DNA of 64,000 bases from Plutella xylostella (taxonomy: Eukaryota > Arthropoda > Insecta > Lepidoptera > Plutellidae). The position numbers were made by a program, and so were the translations under genes. This document shows, piece after piece, positions 37,990 to 50,100 of the stretch (position 1 is its first letter; the number at the start of each line of letters is the position of its first letter). The notes beneath the pieces were generated by a model. It saw only the letters and a list, made by a program, of their open reading frames with translations, was not told the origin of the DNA and ran no database searches. The stretch covers positions 3,913,501-3,977,500 of the forward strand of contig NC_063984.1 of the NCBI RefSeq assembly GCF_932276165.1, in the 5' to 3' direction.

Positions 37990-38129
37990 TCAGGTGCGTT
38001 TTCCCTTCGCCTTCCCATTGGCTACTGGCTCGGCGGGCTTGTTGGACTTGCGCGGGCGCAGGATGAAGTTCAGGTTATACGCCGCATTCATCGCGTAGTA
38101 CACGTTGGCGTCAGCTGGTAACGTCATTT
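37990..38129 (-). CDS. Rgl: Rgl last coding exon (RA domain end)
   Basis: After acceptor TTCCAG, phase 1 joins to EMTLPADANVYYAMNAAYNL and FILRPRK, the conserved end of RalGDS RA domains. A basic tail ends KGKRT before TGA at 37990-37992. A candidate poly(A) signal on the minus strand is the TTTATT near 37666, giving a possible 3' UTR of about 0.3 kb, but others lie further down and the end is not certain. Confidence 0.9.
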
Positions 38130-41100
38130 CTGGAACAATTTTGAGTGAATTGATTAATTTAATCAGAATATTTGCAAAAAAACGGACTTATTAGAAACAA
38201 TGCGATACATTCTGATTTCAATTCGGATATATTTACTGTTTTTAGGTAGGTACTAGCAACGTTACGCTAGGCGCCCAAAGTGTTAAGTTTACAGTATAAT
38301 ACATAGGAATCATAGATCATCAGAACGACTTCAGAATCAAAATCATTATGAATTTTATATTCACCTCTATCGGGCAGCACCTGCGCCAGCGTGTAGTCGT
38401 CCGGATCGCCCTCGAGGTTGAGCTTGAGCATGGCGTTGCGGATGACCTGCGGCGTGCGCTCCTTGTTGCACAGCATGATGGACTTGTACAGCACCACGCC
38501 CTCCGTCTCCACGCACGAGCTCTCGTACGTCACGCGGATGATGTAGAAGTCAGGCTCAGCCTTGTTGCCGTTGTTATGCGCCGGACTCGCCCCACCGGCT
38601 TTACCGTTCGGCTTCTGCCCACTATTCGCACTCGAATACGACACGTCTAAAGACGGTATCGAGGAAGAAGAGGAGCCGTTTGACATCCGCGTTGGAGACG
38701 CTTTCCTCTCCAGGCTGTCTCGTTTCCAGGCGCCGCTAACGCCGTCGTGCTCGTAGTAGAACTGCGAGCTGTTGCTGGAGCTGGTGCTGGTGATGGAGTC
38801 GTTCTTCCGGTGGCCGGCGGGGTCAGGCCGCCGCCGCCGGTCCTTGCCCGGCTGGCTCGGCGGCTCGATCTTGTCCGACAGGAGTTCAGCTTCTCGGTTC
38901 TCAAGCTCTGGCACCGAGTCGAACCAGCGGTCGAACATGGGGTCGGTGGGCAGCTGGTACGCATTCGCCGCGCCTTGTAGTAGCTTGATCTGCGCGAGGA
39001 CTTCGAACTCTTTTCTCCGCTTGTCGAAATTGATGAGTCCATTGGCGTCGGTGTCGGGGATGGCGGTGTCGATCATCATGAGGTCTGTGAGGAAGGTGCC
39101 GAGGAACGGCACGGTCCCGTGGGACACCCCCGGCGAGCCGCGCTCGTGCAGCAGCTTGGACAGCTGGCGGTCGTTCTCCCCCGCCGTGTCCGCGAACTTG
39201 GCCGTGCCCTCGCGCATCAGCAGCTCGCGTTGCGCCCAGCGGTTGTTGTCCTCGCTGAATATCCGCGCCAGCTCGTCGAACAGCTCCGACTTCTCTTTAT
39301 GAAGAAACGACCAGGTTTTCCTTAGCTTATAGACCGGGTTGCTCTGGAGGCCGGAGATGATGGCTTTTAGAGAGGAGAAGTTTTTAAGGACTCGTAGCTC
39401 GCGCGCGATGTCGAGCCAGGCGGTGATGATGTCGGCGCGCTCCTGCGGGCGCAGGTCCACCTCCAGCAGCACGGTGCTGATGACGCGCAAGGTGACGGCG
39501 TTGAACTGGCGCACGGTGGCGGAGACCGTGGCGGCGTCGTGCGAGCGGTCCTTGTCCCGGCGCGACCAGACCGCGCCCAGGCACTGGTGCGGGATGAGCC
39601 GCTTGAACAGCGCCACGTCCTTGCGCGTGAGCTGCTCGGCGAAGTGCCGGTGCTGCACGTGCGGCAGGCGGTAGGCGAGCGAGGGCGCGGCGGCGAGGCG
39701 CATGCCGGGCGCCAGGCACACCGCGCCCGTCGCCCCCGGCCCCGCCGGCCCCGAGCCGTTGCGCTCCGCACTGAACAGTGCTAGCTTGTGTAGCACCTGG
39801 AACATTAAACATACTATCTTGAGTATACGTTGTTTAATCCTCAACCACCAGAAATAGTTTTAAACTGTGTAGAAACGGTCGATTAGATTGTCAAGTGTGT
39901 GCATTACCTTGGAGTGCAGCTCGGAGCCGGGCAGGCGCAGCTGCGTGAAGCTCAGCAGCTGCTGCAGCGCGGGGTGGCGCGGCGGCTGCCGGAAGTCCTC
40001 CGGGTACGTGTCCAGCCACACGTGCAGGCACCCCACCAGCGTCCTGGAGACGGAATTACAGGTTTAGACGAAATATTGATGTGGCGCTTCTAGGGAGAGG
40101 CCTAATTTAATGAATTAATTTGGGGACTCCACTAGAATGCATTTTGTATCATAAAAGTGAGAAACTCTTGTACAACCCCTATTACAATTACTTATGTATC
40201 TGTTGTGAGCTGAACCAAAATATTTTACGAAATAACAGCTGTAAGTACGTGTATAATAGGATCTCAATACCAACGGTATCACTTACTGAATGAATAAAAG
40301 GATCGATTGACTTCCTTCAAAGGGAGTGTAAGACCTGATGAATAATGTTAGTATGCAATGCGAATAGAATCCGTATCGTTTTGTTAAAAGGTTGGCTAAG
40401 AACGTGTTTTCAAATAGAGAGTAGATAAAAGGTGAGAATGGTGAAATCGACTTTCAGTTTGGAAATTTCATCAAATTAATTTCCAGTTTCTACGAAGGCT
40501 CAGAGTGATGGAAATCTGAGTGATCTTGAGTACAACAATCATCGACATCTCCCACGCAATTGGTTGATTTAATGAATCAGATTGACCGTGGACAGTTCAT
40601 GTTCAAGGCCACAAACATTGAAATCATTGGACACACAGATTTCAATAAGCGACATCCTTCAGTCGATCAATATGTCTCCTCTTCAAAGCACGCTGGGTCA
40701 ACGTTTGCACCGTTGCATACAAATAGGCTCTATGGCCTGGCTGGCGTCTGATAAGCGTATAGTTTGAAATCTAAAGGCTTTCTAAAGCCTATAAATCCGG
40801 GTACCAACGCTGATTTAATAGCTCTTAGTTGGTGTAGCCATATTATTATGATCAGTCTCTATGGTAATTGTCGGCACAATGAGACTAACAGATAAGTACG
40901 GGTTGCCGTCTTTTTACGTTTACTTTACGTGTATATATACGCTCTAAAGGAGAAATAGGCTGCGCAGAAGTCTGCCCAATATATTTTATCTGAACTATTA
41001 CAGCCTACACCGGGATACCATAATGTACATAAACAACCTAAAGGTAAGAGTCCACCTTTTCGCATCGTACGCATCGGACGCAAAGCATTCAGTATTCTTT

Positions 41101-44100
41101 GTATAGAAATTCACACGAGTGCGTCTAATTCATCGGCATTGCCGACGACATTTCATTCAAACATAATGAATGTTTAAATCCGCTAGATGCGATACGTACG
41201 ATACCGGTAGGTGGGTGCTTACATTAGGACTACAATGCTCACTTGCGATGCAGCATGGCGGTGTCGGCGGTGGCCTGGACCACATCCTGGGCCGCGAGCG
41301 ACTCGTAGCGCCGCAGCAGGAGGTCCAGCACCTGCCCGCACTCCGCGAACGAGCTGGAAACGCAACACAGACAAGTTATAAACATGTATAAGTAATCTAG
41401 AGTACTATACTATAAGTATTTTTTCAAACATTAGAACGTCAGATCCATGTTCGGTGGAGACTGGAATAAAAATGGTTATGTTTTTCAGTAGTAGCTAAAC
41501 GAAAGGACGACAGAGTCTGTCTCTGAATCTGCGGAAAAGCAGTAATTAATAAGTCATCATCAATCCAAGTCTTCAGTCATTCTCACCCAACTAAACCAAA
41601 AAAACTAAATGTTATCCTATTACGTACAGTTTTTTAGTTTGTTATGTATATAAAATTTCAGGTAGTCTAACTAAGATACTTGAATGAATAATCTACATAG
41701 GTATTATATTCATGAATTCATAGCAACCTAACAGTAATTGCCACAATCACATTACAACTGTTATCAACCGATGCGTGAGAAGCTCTTGCATTGCTCCAGT
41801 CGCACGGCCACTTACATAACATCAGTTACACTCGTACTATAGTTTTTATGAAATTCCTACTGATATATTGCCATAGCTGTAACAAATTAATTATTTGTAA
41901 TACATAATTCGTGTACAATTCAGTAAGAGGCAACATTTGCGTAAGTTAATCACCTGTAAGGCCATGCCGTGTTGACATGCAATTTTATAACTACAACTTT
42001 CGCCAATTTTAAGAGTATAATTACGTGTATGTCGCCGTATAGTATAATGTTATGCTATAGTGCCGGTGCACTGGTGTGAAAAACTTGCCAGCTAATGAAG
42101 CAAGTGGACGTAGCAGAATTACTCTTCATAAACACCTTTCAGGTAGTAGGTACTTAGCTATTGTTTCATTGTTTGATTATGGCTAGGTCACAGTCGAAAG
42201 ATAATCTGATATTAAAATCAGATACCCACCGACATCACTTTCTTCGCTCAAATTACCACAGATCTCATCTACCAGCTAATTTATGTATAACAAATCATCA
42301 ACATAAGTGATTCTCATTTTACATTTACGCATCGTTTCACACATGTAAACTTCACTCAATACTTTCTCGAGATTTGATTCCACTATAGTGCTGACGAGAC
42401 AAGCCATTGGCACTTTAATGTTTTTTATGCATGATTACTCATTTGTGTACAATAATTTTCTTCAACATTGCAGTCTTATTCGGCAACTCAACAATACCAA
42501 AGTGCAACTTGCTCAAAATTTGTGTAAGTAAGTAACTTTGTGAACAGTCAACTGACTCATAAAGGCCAGTCGTGTCACACACGATATAATATTATGTACT
42601 CGTGCATTATTCGTCGATAATCTCATTGTGATTATGAAGCAGCTTCAATAGACATGAACAGCAATGAACTACTTATAATTATATACGTAGCTAGAGTGTA
42701 GTTAAATAAGTGAATAGGGCACTATCTCTCAGGAGTATAATGGTATTTTAGCTATCATACACTCATATAGGCTTTGCCTAGTTTGGGATCGGATGGCCGT
42801 CTGTGATACATACCCACGTATTATTATTTCACCTCGGTTTCTTCTATATAAGAACCGGTGATTGATGATGGACACGGGCCTAGGCCAAGTAAGCATCATT
42901 TTCTGACGTTGTTGGTGTTTGTCTTTAAATTGGCTGGTCTGCTTGCAAGAACTTGTAAACTATTATTAATTGTAAACTTACCGATAAGTGGCGAGGAAGA
43001 CATTGACATAGGTGGACTCGAGCTCCCCATCATCAGTGGCTAGTGCGTCAACCAGCTTCTCCACCGTGCCCGCCTTCACGAAGCGCACGCGCACCGTCTC
43101 CCACTCGAGATGGCAGATCTCGTCGTCCGACTCCTGGAATGAGGATTGTGGGTGGTCAGTCGAAGGGTTAAGGAACAAGATTGCGAGAATGGCGTCAGTC
43201 GAAGGGTTAAGAAACAAGATTGCGTATTACAAAATAAGTAGATATAATTATGAATGTCTCCCACTGCAGGTGTCATATCTCGTCGTCCGATTCCTGGAAT
43301 GAGGGTTGTGGGGGGTCAGTCGAAGGGTTAAGGAAGTTTGTTGTGGCTGCTATAACTGGCATGAGATGGATTTAATAATACAGCATTTTCAAGCAGAGCC
43401 AGCAGAGGTGGTTCGGGAGTTGTTGCATTAAGGGCCCGTACAGGGTGACGTGCCGCGCCAATTTTGGGTTTTCAATGCTCTTCACACAGCACACGCAGTG
43501 ACACGCACACATGTTAGTTTGCACAGTGGGTCGATAAACTTTTACTCGCCAACTTTATTGACAATTATGTTCAAGTACATTTTGGGTGATTTTAGGGTAA
43601 GTAAGTATAATTCTTACTTACACTGGTAGGCACCAGGAAAGAGCAGAAATTAATAGGGGTGCCACTTTTCTCCATACTCGGAACCCGATTAGATTTCTAA
43701 ACAAATGTGGTATTTACTTGTAGAAAGGTAACTACAGGTATTAAAGTGTAGATAATAAGTTATACTAAGGGTATACTAAGCCGAAAGGGGATGACTCAAG
43801 GGGTCATTCTGAACAACTTTAGTTCTACGAGTTTTGCAAAAACGCGAAAAAAAAAATCGTTTTCCATGGTAAAAAGTCACGTGTCAACAAAGTTTCTATG
43901 ATAAAGTTTTTTTTGGTTAATTTTTAAAACTCATAGAACAAAAGTTCAGAATCAGTCTCACTTGTTTTAACCCGACTGCCGAAGGAGGAGAGTAATGTTT
44001 TTTGATTGTATGTATGTAGGTATGTTTGTAAGTATATTTTTTGGTGGCAGAATAATATTTTTTCATATTTTTAGAGTTTCGTACCTCAAAAGGAAAAAAA

Positions 44101-47100
44101 GCAACCGTTATAAGATCTCTTTGTTGTCCGTCTGTCTGACTGACTGTCTGTCACTGCCCTTTTTCTCAGAAACGGGTAAAGATATCAAGCTGATATTTCG
44201 CATAGATATGAGGAGTACCCAAAAAAAATTGGGGTACTCCCTCTCCCATACAAGTAAATTGGGGCTGATATTTTTTCCGGTTATTTTGATGGTGTAGGTA
44301 GGGTATCGTTGAATAGGTCTTTTAATATAATAGGTATAAAAAAAGGTTAAAATATAATTATTTGGCTTTTACCCTTAAATTTGGGGACCACACCATAGAC
44401 AAATCCTAATTTAAAAAATGATTTCAATAGATGGCGTGATTTTATGTTGGGTAACTCAGAATAAGAAGTGATGATATCTCAGAATAATAATGGTTAATGG
44501 TGCTATTCCGCTGAGCATCGAAACCGGTGGGACGCTAATGAAAAGTGGTCATGGAAATGCACCAGGGTAGACCCTGCTCCTAGAACAAGGCATGAGTTTG
44601 TGATTTGTGTGCGTGAAAAGCGAGGATGGAAACTTTGAATATTTTCTTGATTTTTTTATTATTGATGCAATAACATATAATTAGTATTATTCTGAGTTAC
44701 CCACCGAAGTCACCCCGTGGCAGGTTGACTAAATAGGTACTTTTGCAAATCACGCCATATATCGTTGTTTTTATTAGTGGCTACTGTCTATAGAAGAAAT
44801 TCCGTCATTGACAATTTTACGTTACGAATGAATTTAGTAAACCCAGTAAACCTAATCAATCCAGAGGAAACCTAAAATATCTTTCTCTCTCTCTTTGAAA
44901 AACATACTTAATAGCCCAAACTCGATTCTATTCTATTCTCTGTGGGGGTGTAAGTACCTGCACCTGGCTCTCTCGAGTGGAACCTTTGTGCATATCCCCA
45001 AGGTCTAAACTGCCTTCCTAAGCTTGAACCATTTCCCACCACGCTGGTCCACTGCGGGTTGGTGGGTAATCTAGATGTGCTAAATCTAGGTTTCCTCACG
45101 ATGTTTTCCTTCACCGTTAGAGCGATGGTATACATTGTACTTAAGTTAAAAGAACTCATTGGTACATGTCAGCGCCGTGATTCGAACCCGCATCTCTTGC
45201 GTGAGAAGCGGGCGCTTACCCGACTGAGCTACCACCGCGCCCAAACTCGATGCTTTTAGCTATTAAATCTTTGAAATAAAATTCAGTCACCTCCGTGTTA
45301 CTGCCCTCATCAGATCCTCACGAGACCATGCCTCAACCAGCACCATGAGACTGTGTTTTTGAATCCTAACCTAATCTTCCTACGTATTGTCATCACTTAG
45401 ATCCATTCACTATATTCCTGCTCCTCATCCCAGGGCCGTGGGGAGGCACGTCAGCTTTTTAAAGACATCAGCAGCAGACTAATAGAAGTCTCAAGGGACC
45501 CTAGGGCTGGCACTTACCTATCACAAAGGCTAAGCATCGCTATATAGCGGGGTAACGCGGCCAGCGTCTTGGGTACCCTACCCGACAGTGGCAGCGATCT
45601 GGCCAGCATCTTCTTTTTAGTTTAATTTTAATTTTATATTAGTGAGTTTTAGTTAGGCATTAATAATTATAATTTAATCAAGAAGTACCATGGACTTAAC
45701 TAATAAAAAACATTATCATTTAATTTATTGAATATAGTATAAGAATTATGCTTCCTCAATTTCAAATCAAATTATGTTGGTGTCATAAAAGTTGAAAAAG
45801 TGCAATGACAACCAATGTGCAGTGATTTTGTGTCTGTACACAATTAGATCGCGAGCTGTCAGTGCCGCCTAAACCGACGTGACCCTTCTTTGGAGGCCAC
45901 CGGCCGACTGAGTCAAACGTCGCTTGTGTTTATGATTTTATAACACAGAAGGCCGCCATAGATATTTGTATGAAGATTTGAGGGAAAAAAAATGCTCAAG
46001 TTTGGGATTAATTTACACAAAATAGGTGTGTGTTTATTAAAAAACAAGGTATTTAGCGCCTAGTCCAAGCATTTATCTTTATAATTTGATAAGAATCATA
46101 TGAAAATTCTTGATAATTACGACACAGTTGTTACAATACGGGAGTGTGATTTACTGGTTTTTCGTAATTAATTTACAGTTATCCATAAGCATTTACTTAA
46201 ATTCGAATGATTCAGCACCTAGCTAGACTCTTCGGCTACCTGTGTGATTTTTTTCAAGGCTGTAGAGCATCATTTACTACATAATTCTATGACAATGCCA
46301 ACCCTCGATTGCCTATTGCCGACCCTTAACGGAGGACTCAGAGCTTATTTTGTCATAAGTATACTTAATAACTTTTTAGTACAAGTTTCCTATAGGCTGT
46401 TATTTTATTTATTTATTTATTTAAACACTTTATTGTATACAAAATACATAGGTATAACAGTAAAAAATGGAGAGAATTAAACTAGACTAGTATACAAGGG
46501 CGGACTTATCGCCTCAACGCGATCTCTTCCAGTCAACCCTGGAGGTAAGGACACAAGTGGCTAAACTCTTAATAACTAAATTTATTGTTGTATACAAAAG
46601 TATCTAACAAAACCTATTTTCTAATATTTACACATAAAGTAGGTACATATTTTAGAATCATATATACATATTATCTATAATAAATATATATTTACACAAT
46701 TAATAATATATATTATAAATACATAATACTAAAATAAATAAATACTAACTACCTACCTATAAATTTCTACCAACCTAAGGTCGTGAAATAATATCTTTTC
46801 AAATTATTTTTAAATGCGTTAGGTGATGATGATAATCTTACATCCATAGGCAATGCATTCCATAGATTCACCGCTTTAATCGCGAATGAATCTCTGTAGG
46901 TGGCACTATTATGTGACGGTACACTCAGCATCTTATTCTCCTGTGATCGCAAAGCACGGCCGTGGGAGCACAAGTAGGTGAACTTGCACCGTAAGTAGTG
47001 GGGAGCAGAAGGATTATTGAGGACATTGTACAATACAGTTAAAATATGAGTATTCCTTCGAAGGCGAATTGGGAGCCACTTAAGTTGAGCACGATACTCT

Positions 47101-50100
47101 GAAATATGATCATATTTACGTAATCCAAAGATAAAACGGATACATAAATTTTGGAGACGTTCGAGTTTATTAAGTAGCTCTTCAGTTAAGTCGAGATAGC
47201 TTACATCTGCGTAGTCGAGGATGGGAAGCAGCAAAGACTGCGCCAGCGTAATTTAGGCTATATTTTAGGCTATTTGTATTATTGTTATACATGTATGTAT
47301 TTTCATCAGACGAGCGAATGCTTATTATAAATATCCCACTAAATTGTTTTCTTAGTGCTTTAACAAATGTTCGTTCTCGATGCTTTTTGATGGCTCGAAA
47401 TATGCACTAGACTCAGTATAGTCTATATAACCATATTAACAATAATTGTGAGTAGCTACTGTACCAGCTATAATAAACAAGATATGGCCTACTAGACACT
47501 AGACTCAACGTAAGGGCTCATAACATAAAGCTCGTTAAATAAGGGTCGAGACGTGGTAACAACAGATGGCATTCTTTATAGCTGAGCCCCATTTTTATAA
47601 TACAACTTAGACTGAGGGGTACCGGTTTGATGTTATCAGGGGGGAAATATTATGTTCTGGATGTGTTTATGGTTTACCATCAACGGAACAACGAACGAAT
47701 GAAACAGTAACCCAGTGGGACAAAAATCATTTCCAACTCCATTTCCTAGCGACGAATAATCTTTTCGTGAATAAAACAATTGAAATGTATTCCGGTGCGT
47801 AGCTTTAAAAATCACATACCCCTGGATTCGTAAAATACTCGTAGATAGAAAAGATTTCGTAGCTAGAAGCTATTACTTAAACCAGTGTTTTTCAACCTGT
47901 GGGTCGCGACCCCCTGGGGGGTCGCGAAGCTTCTGTAGGGGGGTCGCCAAAAGGCGAAAAAACTGGGAACTTAAGTAAAAAAACAATAAAGACAATTAGT
48001 ATTAATTTATTAAGAAAGACTTACTTTAAAAATACTTTTACTTAAAATTTTCTTCAATGCAAAGGCTGAGCTTGTTTTTTATTAATTAAATTATCTCATT
48101 GTGGATCTGTTTTAGTACAATAGACCACATTCACACAGTAAGGCAGATTACACAAAAGACCGAAGGGTATAATCAGCCTCTGTATCTAGCCTTTGTGGAC
48201 TATGAAAACGCCTTCAATTTCAAGGAGACATGGGCCATTTTGGAAGCGTTGCAGAGATTTTAAATCGACTGGCGCTATATTGAGGAGTTGATTCTGTACG
48301 ATGCCGCTGGACATGGCATATGTATAAATGGCGAGTACATGTCACACCTCTCTGCTTCGCGGACGACATCGTTATTATAGCAGAATCTCTGCAGGAACTC
48401 AGCTGGATGATGGAAGTGGCCTAAATGCTGCTTCCCAACGTGTAGGCTTCCGGGTATAAATTGGGACAAGACGAAAGTCTCACATCGAACCGGAGCCGGT
48501 GATCGTTGGTGAAGCCACAATCGAAGTTGTGCAAGAATATGTATACCTCGGGCAGACTATTCGGCTAGGCAGAAGCAACTTCGACAAGGAGGCTGCAAGG
48601 CGCATCCAACTGGGTTGGGCTGCATTCGGAAAACTTCGTCAGCACATATTCTCCTTGGCCATCCCTCAGAGCCTGAAGACTAAAAATTTCAACCAGTGCG
48701 TCCTGCCAGTGATGACGTATGGTGCAGAGACGTGGGCACTGACGGTAGGACTAAGTAGTCCACCGATTTAAAGTCGCTCAGCGTGCTATGGAGAGAGCTA
48801 TGCTTGGGGTTTCTCTGATAGGTAAAATCAGAAATGAGGTTTTCCGTCAGTCAGAGGATTAAGATTACTGACATAGCTGTCAAAATATGCAAGCTGAAGT
48901 GGTAGTGTGCTGGTCGTATCTGCTGAAGAACCGATAACCATTGGGGTAAACGAGTTCTCGAGTATAGACCACAAATAGGCAAACATAGCGTGAGAGGCCT
49001 TCCTGCCTGGTCGAAAGACGACGACCATAACTATTTATTTTTTTGTAAAGCCAGGTATTTTGTCTTTTTATTTTCAATTCACCCTTGAAAACTTTTATTC
49101 AAGATATTTAAATGCTCAAAAAAGTCAGAAAGAAAAAGCTAATTTCGAAAAAGAAATTCTGGGTCGCAATGGCTTTAGTCGTACGTACCTACATATGTAC
49201 ATGGCCACGCGTATCCGATGTGTAATGTACTACTTCGAATCCTAATCATGGAGACCATAAATACGTCGTATGAAATGAATATTAGGAATACTTTAACATA
49301 CACATATATACATGATAAAAAACCGAAAGGGTTAAGGGGGTCGCGAAATATTTTTTTTATACCAGGGGGGTCGCGTCATGAAAAAGGTTGAAAAACACTG
49401 ACTTAAACAATCAAACTTCTAAAGCTGAACTGCATGTAAATCGACCTACATTTACTATAAAAATAGTTCACTAACAAATCGGTTTAACTCATGATATTAT
49501 ATTAACTCGTATAATAATTAACTATTCTAATCATATCATGAAGTATTAAAGCATATCTATATCTACCTACTTGGCGCATGCGCCTAATTATAATGGCGCA
49601 TATTATGGAGCTTCAATTATCATAGCATGTCTCATAAACTATTAATAATTACTTGGTTAGGTACCTGCCTCGATACACATTGTCTTCGAGCCTAGAATCA
49701 ATAATAATGATTCTTGATCACCATTTAATTAATCTAAGAACATAATTAAGTACCTACAATATTATCAAGTCTCTAGTGGCTCAAATCGGTGAGGATTATT
49801 TAAAAACAGGAAATATTACTTGACTGCACGGAGAACTCTTGATTATAATTATAAGTTTATAACAGATGACGACACAGATTTTATATAACTCAAGTAAGTC
49901 GTATATACTAGTCATCGTTTTGGTAAATAAGAATCCAGGCCAATACTTTAAAATGCAGCATTAAACAGCTAAATGGCTTTAACAGACGCGGTGTTTACAG
50001 TAGCGAGGTTAATCCCCTCTCGACATCTTCCAAAACAGAGATCATTGTTTATTTATTACACATTCGAGATCACGTCGGAAGCCGTGGATTATCTCATAGC

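Noticed and set aside
38348..39784. Long plus-strand frames across the Rgl large exon
   Set aside because: They are antisense shadows of a GC-rich coding exon; the minus strand holds the conserved RasGEF and RA domains.
45160..45242. tRNA-like sequence with A and B boxes
   Set aside because: It continues into a SINE body and is flanked by a target duplication, so it is a SINE head and not a tRNA gene.
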